Part shown: positions 59,573 through 64,000 of the stretch, piece after piece
How the letters are laid out: the number at the start of each line of letters is the position of its first letter
Numbering within the stretch: position 1 is the stretch's first letter
Assembly: GCA_948477625.1 (NCBI GenBank)
Contig: CAOLNK010000005.1
Coordinates: forward strand, 10,766 to 74,765
Reading direction: 5' to 3'
Length of the DNA: 64,000 nt
Source of the DNA: an uncultured Candidatus Saccharibacteria bacterium
GTDB taxonomy: Bacteria; Patescibacteriota; Saccharimonadia; Saccharimonadales; Saccharimonadaceae
Notes under the pieces: generated by a model
The model's input: the letters and a program-made list of their open reading frames with translations, nothing else
Told to the model about the DNA's origin: nothing
The model's database searches: none
Translations under genes and position numbers: made by a program

Positions 59573-59601
59573 TTGACATTTTATATAATCTGTGCTACAA
59601 T
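59573..59601 (+). promoter_or_regulatory. Promoter of the 59753-60103 gene, TTGACA-17-TACAAT
   Basis: TTGACA (59573-59578) and TACAAT (59596-59601) with TGTGC extension. It gives a leader of about 145 nt before the ATG. Confidence 0.85.
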
Positions 59602-59752
59602 AGAGTTATAGGTGGGGCGCTTTTGGTTGCTCTTACCAATAATTTTGTGTTCTATTGTTGAAAAAATAGACGGTACATTAACGGTTGTGGGTTTTGATTT
59701 ATTATATCCCAATCTTGATGACTGTCAAATCAAAGAAGGAGGGTTCTATTTT

Positions 59753-60103
59753 ATGGGAAGAGAAGGTTTCAGACAGGTGTTTGCGCCGAGCGCCAAGGAA
59801 GTGCAAAAACAGTACAGGAGGCATCGAAAAGCCGCGTGGACATGGTTTCTGGTGACGTTGGGGCTGATAGCAGGAGTGGCAATAAGTCTGTACTTACTCA
59901 TGGGTAAATATGGTGATGCGATAGCACATCAGCTGGTCAACAGAATAACATTCGGGCTGATTGGACTGGAAATGGTAGCAGCTGTCGCAGCGATTATCGC
60001 CATGCATCATCACAATACCAAGGCGGACAATTTTGAGTGGCAGCTTGAACATGAATACATTATCCTTAGCCCTTGGGAAAAATCACGGTTTTATAATTTT
60101 TAA
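59753..60103 (+). CDS. Small two-helix membrane protein with long leader
   Basis: 116 residues: a basic N-terminal part (KEVQKQYRRHRKAAWTWF), two membrane helices, and a C-terminal soluble tail. Family unknown. AAGGAGGG lies 9 nt before the ATG at 59753, which decides the start over an in-frame upstream codon. Promoter and RBS style match the other long-leader genes. A terminator follows at 60135-60160. Confidence 0.75.
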   Translation: MGREGFRQVFAPSAKEVQKQYRRHRKAAWTWFLVTLGLIAGVAISLYLLMGKYGDAIAHQLVNRITFGLIGLEMVAAVAAIIAMHHHNTKADNFEWQLEHEYIILSPWEKSRFYNF

Positions 60104-60134
60104 TAATCAAAAAGCCATTAACCGGTTAATCTGG

Positions 60135-60163
60135 AATCCTCCCGTGAGGGAGGATTTGGCTTT
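60135..60163 (+). terminator. Terminator after the 59753-60103 gene
   Basis: AATCCTCCC-GTGA-GGGAGGATT, 9-bp perfect stem, followed by TGGCTTTTC. Confidence 0.8.
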
Positions 60164-60182
60164 TCTAAGACTTTTGGACAAA

Positions 60183-61361
60183 CTAAGCGTTCAAAAGTAA
60201 TTTGGCGCGACGAAGCATTTCTGCAGTTTCGTCGGTAGCAATGACGTAGATTGGCTTGCTACCAGAGGCAGAAATGAGTGCGTGGCGCTTGTCGGTGAGA
60301 CCCTCGTCGTTCTTGGTGGCGCTAATCTTGAAACCAAGATACTCCAGGCCAGCCACAACATCGCGACGAATCATGCTATTACGCTCGCCAACAGTGGCTG
60401 TAAAAACAAGTTCATCTACGCCATGCATGGCGGCAGCTAGCTGCCCAATGATGACTTGCAAACGGTAGATATACATGTCATAAGCCAGAGCGGCCTTTTC
60501 GTCGCCTTGGTCGCGCTTACAAATGATTTCGCGCATATCGTCGGAACCGCCCACACCTTTGAGGCCACATTCTTTGTTGAGATAAGCCTCGAGACCTTCG
60601 TTGTCAAGCTTGAGCTCGCGAGCAATCGCAAGAGCAGCAGCTGGGTCAATATCGCCACAGCGAGTGGCCATCATCAAACCACCGTTGGGTGAATAGCCAA
60701 TGGTGGTGTCGACAGACTTGCCGTCCTGGAGAGCGGTAGCCGAGGAGCCAGAACCAATGTGGCAGACAATGACTTTTTCAGCCTCAAGGCCAGCCTCTTT
60801 GAGGTATTCGCGGATGGAGCCAATAGAAAGACCGTGATACCCAGTACGGTAAACATCGATTTTGTCGGCTAAATCTTTATCGATAGCGTAATACTTGTGA
60901 ACATCGTCACGAGTGGTATGGAAAGCAGAGTCGGAGACGGCAATCACTGGGGTATCGCCAAAAGTCTTGACGCAGGCTTCAATCTCAGCTGCAGCCACTG
61001 GAACGTGGAGCGGAGCACGTTTTTTGGCGGCGTCGAGGCGCTTCAAACAATCGTCATCTACGATATGGTCTTCGGCGAAATAAGTGCCAGGAGCGGCAAC
61101 GCGAGCCACGATGGCATCGAGCTTGGAAGTGGCGCTGATATAGCCTTCGTCATCGAGAATATCGCGAACATATTTGACGGTATCGGTCATTTTTTTGAAC
61201 TTTTTGTCTAATTTCTGCTTGACGCCATCTTTTTTGATGGTGCAAACCACGTCATTCCCTTCCATTTCGAAGTGCAAGCTGCAAACTTCATCGTCGCCCT
61301 TGTAGAGGCCGTACTTGCGCGAAGATGAACCAGGGTTGGTTACAAGAAATAGTTTTTCCAT
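60183..61361 (-). CDS. ackA: Acetate kinase
   Basis: 392 residues from the ATG at 61361 (AAAGGAG 10 nt upstream). NPGSSSRKY, SDSAFHT, HIGSGSS, GLMMATRCGDIDP and FTATVGERN are the acetate kinase motifs, each slightly altered; the catalytic Asn, Arg, His and Glu positions appear kept, while the common HRVVHGG region reads ARVAAPG. It makes ATP and acetate from acetyl-P and so completes the phosphoketolase route. The extended -10 (GTGCTATAAT) lies at 61386-61391. Confidence 0.93.
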   Translation of the reverse strand: MEKLFLVTNPGSSSRKYGLYKGDDEVCSLHFEMEGNDVVCTIKKDGVKQKLDKKFKKMTDTVKYVRDILDDEGYISATSKLDAIVARVAAPGTYFAEDHIVDDDCLKRLDAAKKRAPLHVPVAAAEIEACVKTFGDTPVIAVSDSAFHTTRDDVHKYYAIDKDLADKIDVYRTGYHGLSIGSIREYLKEAGLEAEKVIVCHIGSGSSATALQDGKSVDTTIGYSPNGGLMMATRCGDIDPAAALAIARELKLDNEGLEAYLNKECGLKGVGGSDDMREIICKRDQGDEKAALAYDMYIYRLQVIIGQLAAAMHGVDELVFTATVGERNSMIRRDVVAGLEYLGFKISATKNDEGLTDKRHALISASGSKPIYVIATDETAEMLRRAKLLLNA

Positions 61362-61415
61362 AAAAAATAACTCCTTTTGGAGCTTATTATAGCACGAAGA
61401 TAAAGAATGGTGAAA

Positions 61416-61474
61416 GCCCGAGGATAAAAATATACGAATGAGTATATTTTGTGCAAATGAGCACACCTCGGGCT
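61416..61474 (-). terminator. Three-way-junction hairpin after the 61480-62085 gene
   Basis: On the minus strand AGCCCGAGG pairs with CCTCGGGCT and encloses two hairpins, GTGC-TCATTT-GCAC and AAATATAC-TCATTC-GTATATTT. It follows the stop codon within a few bases and ends in a weak T-run. It probably ends or protects the transcript; the two near-identical loops are striking. Confidence 0.7.
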
Positions 61475-61479
61475 TCAGT

Positions 61480-62085
61480 TTATTCAGCTAATGGTAAATT
61501 ATAGTCCTGAAAGGCGCGAAGTTCTTTAAGCTCTGCATCAGTAAAACCAAAACGTTTTTTCAGCAGGCTTTTTACGAAGCTTTTAGGCCAGTAAATTCCG
61601 CGTTCCCATTTCTGAATTATTTCCTTTGCCATCTTCTTGTCAGCGTTTTTAACGTAAGCAGCAATATGGTACACGCCACCACAATCGGAACGATTGCAGA
61701 GTGTGAATGAGTAGTTTTTACCGGAAACTTCCCAATCACGGTACCCCCGCCATCCGTATTCCTTCCGTTGCTGACTTAAAAGGCGCTGGTAATCGCCTTC
61801 ATTGTATGCTCGACTCTCCTTATCATAGGAGAGGAGCCACATCAGCAAGTCGTCATTGCGATGAGGGACTTTGAGTTTACAGATGGTTGGCGCTGTCCCG
61901 CCACATTTAATGATAAATGCATCGCCGTCTTTTACTCCCGTTTTTGTTGTGACTTCATTCCCTTTCCAAAAAATACGAAGGATGGAACCGTCATAAGTGT
62001 AGGTAGTAGACATACTGTTCCCTACCTGGAGAGGTTTTACTGTGAATGCATCTGCGTTACTTACAAAAAGTTTCTGATTTGCCAT
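61480..62085 (-). CDS. Hypothetical protein with structured mRNA leader
   Basis: 201 residues, no signal peptide or membrane helix, family not recognised. Mixed beta-rich N-terminal half and a helical basic C-terminal half (YWPKSFVKSLLKKRFGFTDA). Expressed from the consensus promoter at 62288-62316 through a roughly 200-nt leader containing several hairpins. It belongs to the same expression class as 393-1742 and 10087-10905. Confidence 0.75.
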   Translation of the reverse strand: MANQKLFVSNADAFTVKPLQVGNSMSTTYTYDGSILRIFWKGNEVTTKTGVKDGDAFIIKCGGTAPTICKLKVPHRNDDLLMWLLSYDKESRAYNEGDYQRLLSQQRKEYGWRGYRDWEVSGKNYSFTLCNRSDCGGVYHIAAYVKNADKKMAKEIIQKWERGIYWPKSFVKSLLKKRFGFTDAELKELRAFQDYNLPLAE

Positions 62086-62089
62086 ATTA

Positions 62090-62287
62090 ATCTTTCCTTA
62101 CTACCCGGTACCCACCCGGCGTTCGTTCTCAAATAATAAGCTGACAAAGACTTATTATTCTCGCCCGCCAGGGCTGAGCATTGCTTTATTTTTGTTGTGT
62201 AGCATTAAAGCTACAGCAAATAGAAATAGCTGTTTCTTTAAAATTCGTAAGCTTTTAAGGTCGTTACCTGATTAAGCTTATACTTAC
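62090..62287 (-). promoter_or_regulatory. Hairpin-rich leader of the 61480-62085 gene
   Basis: On the minus strand hairpins include GTAGCTTTAATGCTAC, AATAATAAG/CTTATTATT, CAGC...GCTG and CCGGGTGGGTACCGG. No known riboswitch is recognised. Confidence 0.55.
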
Positions 62288-62316
62288 ATTGTAGCACATG
62301 TTATGAAAAAAGTCAA
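62288..62316 (-). promoter_or_regulatory. Promoter of the 61480-62085 gene, TTGACT-17-TACAAT
   Basis: Minus-strand TTGACT (62311-62316) and TACAAT (62288-62293), spacer 17, with GTGC extension. Confidence 0.8.
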
Positions 62317-62473
62317 TAGTCTTTATGGTTATTTTGGGATTTTTGGCAAATTTTTTAAGAATAACAGATAAAGTGATTATGATATGATATATGTTTTGTA
62401 TATTGAAATCGGTACTTTTTGTGTTATTAGCAGAAAACTCTATGTGTTATAATCAGTGGCATAGGGAGGTGAG

Positions 62474-63850
62474 ATGAAGAAGTTTTTGACATGTTTATTG
62501 TACGGCTTGCCAGTGATTTTCTTTGGGGTGTGCTACTTTTTGATGACGGTGTGGGGTGAGGATATTATCCAGGGGGCAGGGACGGCACCGGACGTCTGGA
62601 ACGATATCGTGGGGGCGTTCCGGCATAATTCTAGGCTAAGCGATATGTATGCTTGGACGGTGATTAATTTCTTTGATTTTCAGTATAGCTTTGGGGTGGA
62701 TACGATTTTTCGGCTGATTGATGTGGCGATAGCAACATGGATAATCTATTTGCTAGCAAGCTTGATTCTGGGGCGTTGGCCACGGTTGCAGCTGAAAGAT
62801 TCCCTAGTGTTTGCGCTGAGTTTTTTGGTGATTCTTGTGACGCCGCACGGCTACACGCTGTACCGTGGGTTTTCGGTGATTCATAATTATCTGATTATTG
62901 GGCTCGCGACGGTAGCATTTGGGTTGCCATTTGTACGGAGTTTGGCGGGGCAAAAGGTGTCAAAAATGTACCAAAAGTGGTGGTTTGCGTTGATAATCGG
63001 GTTGATTTTTGGGATGTCGTCGAATATCACGCCGATTGCGTTTTTGATTTGCTTCGTGCTAGTGAAACTTTGGCAGATGTGGCGCACGAAATCTGGAGGA
63101 AAAGCATGGAGACTGCCGGCCTGGCAATGGTGGATGCTGGCAGGGATGATTATTACGGTAGCGGTGGCGTATATATTTGGTGCGGGAGTGTCAACTTATG
63201 CCAATAACCCAGTTTATACTGAAACTTATGATTATCTGGCATTTTCCGAGATTTTTGCGAATTTTGGCGGTTCTCTGGTGCGAGTTGTCAAACACATTGT
63301 TGTGAACTTTGGTTATAGTTTTGGTCTAATCCTGGGCATGGCGGTGATTTTGGGCGGATTGGCCTGGGTGACGAGCAAAGTACAGGGGCGGAAGTTCCAG
63401 ATCTTGCCGACTTCGAGCTCAGAGTGCGGTGTGGTTGTAGGGTGTGTGGTGTTTGCGACGATTTACCTACTATGTGGGTCGCAGATTATGCTGCCGGTGC
63501 GACTGGCCTTGCCGGCGTATTTGGCGCTGGTAGTGGCCTTGGGTGTGCTGGTCCATGATTGGTGGATCCGCTCAGAGCTGACGGAAAACGTAGCGATAGG
63601 GGTGCTGATGGCGGTTTTGATGGTGGCGATGGTGATTATCAAGGCGGATTTTGCCCTAGAGTATCGTGCACAGATGGCGCAGGTGTTGACGGCGATTGAA
63701 GCGGCGCCGGATGAGGTGGTCTGTATCAGCCCAGAGATAGCAAGGCCGAAAAAACTGCCCTTTATCAATCTAGGGCAGGACGAAACTTTTGCTGAATGGG
63801 CGTTGTCGTATATGACGGTGTATGGAAAAGAGGTGCGGGTGTGCGAATAG
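62474..63850 (+). CDS. Polytopic membrane protein (DUF6056-like)
   Basis: 458 residues with about ten hydrophobic helices. The N-terminal WGEDIIQ motif followed by RLIDV and an extracytoplasmic segment is reminiscent of DUF6056/glycosyltransferase-C-type membrane proteins; sugar transfer is possible but unproven. AGGGAGGTGAG precedes the ATG. The extended -10 is TATGTGTTATAAT, about 25 bp upstream. Confidence 0.7.
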   Translation: MKKFLTCLLYGLPVIFFGVCYFLMTVWGEDIIQGAGTAPDVWNDIVGAFRHNSRLSDMYAWTVINFFDFQYSFGVDTIFRLIDVAIATWIIYLLASLILGRWPRLQLKDSLVFALSFLVILVTPHGYTLYRGFSVIHNYLIIGLATVAFGLPFVRSLAGQKVSKMYQKWWFALIIGLIFGMSSNITPIAFLICFVLVKLWQMWRTKSGGKAWRLPAWQWWMLAGMIITVAVAYIFGAGVSTYANNPVYTETYDYLAFSEIFANFGGSLVRVVKHIVVNFGYSFGLILGMAVILGGLAWVTSKVQGRKFQILPTSSSECGVVVGCVVFATIYLLCGSQIMLPVRLALPAYLALVVALGVLVHDWWIRSELTENVAIGVLMAVLMVAMVIIKADFALEYRAQMAQVLTAIEAAPDEVVCISPEIARPKKLPFINLGQDETFAEWALSYMTVYGKEVRVCE

Positions 63851-63860
63851 AAATTGGAAG

Positions 63861-63902
63861 ACCCGGGGCCAAATGCATATTTGATAATACGCGGCCCTGG
63901 GT
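63861..63902 (+). terminator. Hairpin after the 62474-63850 gene
   Basis: ACCCGGGGCC pairs with GGCCCTGGGT (one mismatch) around an AT-rich loop; the T-run is short (TTAGTTT). Confidence 0.55.
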
Positions 63903-63945
63903 TAGTTTCCCAATATGATGCTAATCTGTTACGCCGTCTAAGCCG

Positions 63946-63990
63946 ATTTGTTTATAGCCCATGGGCTATAAACAAATAAGGCCTTATTTG
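63946..63990. repeat. Two overlapping perfect palindromes at the right edge
   Basis: A 32-bp perfect palindrome (63946-63977, centre GCCCATGGGC) overlaps an 18-bp one (63973-63990, CAAATAAGGCCTTATTTG). They may begin a structured leader of a gene beyond the window, or be a protein-binding site. Confidence 0.8.
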
Positions 63991-64000
63991 TACATCATGT

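Overview
The window reads as a chromosomal segment of a small-genome, fermentative bacterium of the Candidate Phyla Radiation, most likely Candidatus Saccharibacteria (TM7). The lineage call is an inference. It rests on gene content (phosphoketolase plus acetate kinase, carbamate kinase, a type IV pilin-like protein, ComEC, many small membrane proteins of unknown family), on the standard genetic code (TGA is a stop throughout), and on a very uniform promoter style. Two kinds of transcription start recur. Many housekeeping genes have an extended -10 (TGTGCTATAAT type) whose last base lies 6 or 7 nt before the start codon, which implies leaderless mRNAs. A second set, mostly genes of unknown function, has TTGACA-17-TACAAT, a leader rich in hairpins and a strong AGGAGG ribosome-binding site.

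Layout. 1-5.2 kb: two unknown genes with structured leaders, the first copy of an intergenic palindromic repeat, tRNA-His and tRNA-Gly, and a tail-anchored low-complexity protein coupled to tpiA. 5.9-14.9 kb: pyrH, a phosphomannomutase-like HAD enzyme, an LPG-synthase-type membrane protein, tyrS, an unknown gene, a class A penicillin-binding protein and a PIN-TRAM protein. 15-18.8 kb: a phosphoketolase split into two coupled genes, then grpE and hrcA with a CIRCE operator and a phased array of DnaA-box-like repeats. 18.8-24.7 kb: NMP kinase, lamin-tail surface protein, membrane protein, ATP-cone protein, an oxidoreductase without its redox cysteines, carbamate kinase and pilin. 24.8-27.7 kb: a structured RNA region followed by a FISUMP-type surface protein interrupted by one amber codon, and promoterless C-terminal cassettes in both orientations; another cassette lies at 42.3 kb.

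28-37 kb: APH-like kinase, thyA with a nucleotidyltransferase-dCMP deaminase fusion, yebC, a membrane-anchored Clp ATPase and ftsH. 37-42 kb: an AT-rich accessory island (ClbS/DfsB-like, DUF4238-like, UvrD-type helicase with an embedded nuclease-like segment) ending at tRNA-Pro. 42-50.8 kb: tRNAs, UbiB-like kinase, NUDIX, TVP38-like protein, RNase Y, tsaB, tsaE and comEC. 50.9-57.9 kb: a large beta-helix protein, then RimK-like ligase, a second ATP-grasp ligase, a RimB-like aspartic peptidase and a DUF1704/MATCAP-like metallopeptidase. 57.9-63.9 kb: CIRCE-controlled dnaJ, a methyltransferase whose gene contains a second phased DnaA-box-like array, ackA and a large polytopic membrane protein.

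How parts work together: phosphoketolase and acetate kinase form an acetyl-phosphate to ATP route. HrcA probably controls hrcA-grpE and dnaJ. ThyA and the deaminase fusion make dTMP. The two ATP-grasp ligases with two unrelated peptidases suggest a reversible peptide-tail modification system. The surface gene with spare 3-prime cassettes suggests sequence variation at the cell surface. These last two proposals are inferences and are my main candidates for undescribed biology.
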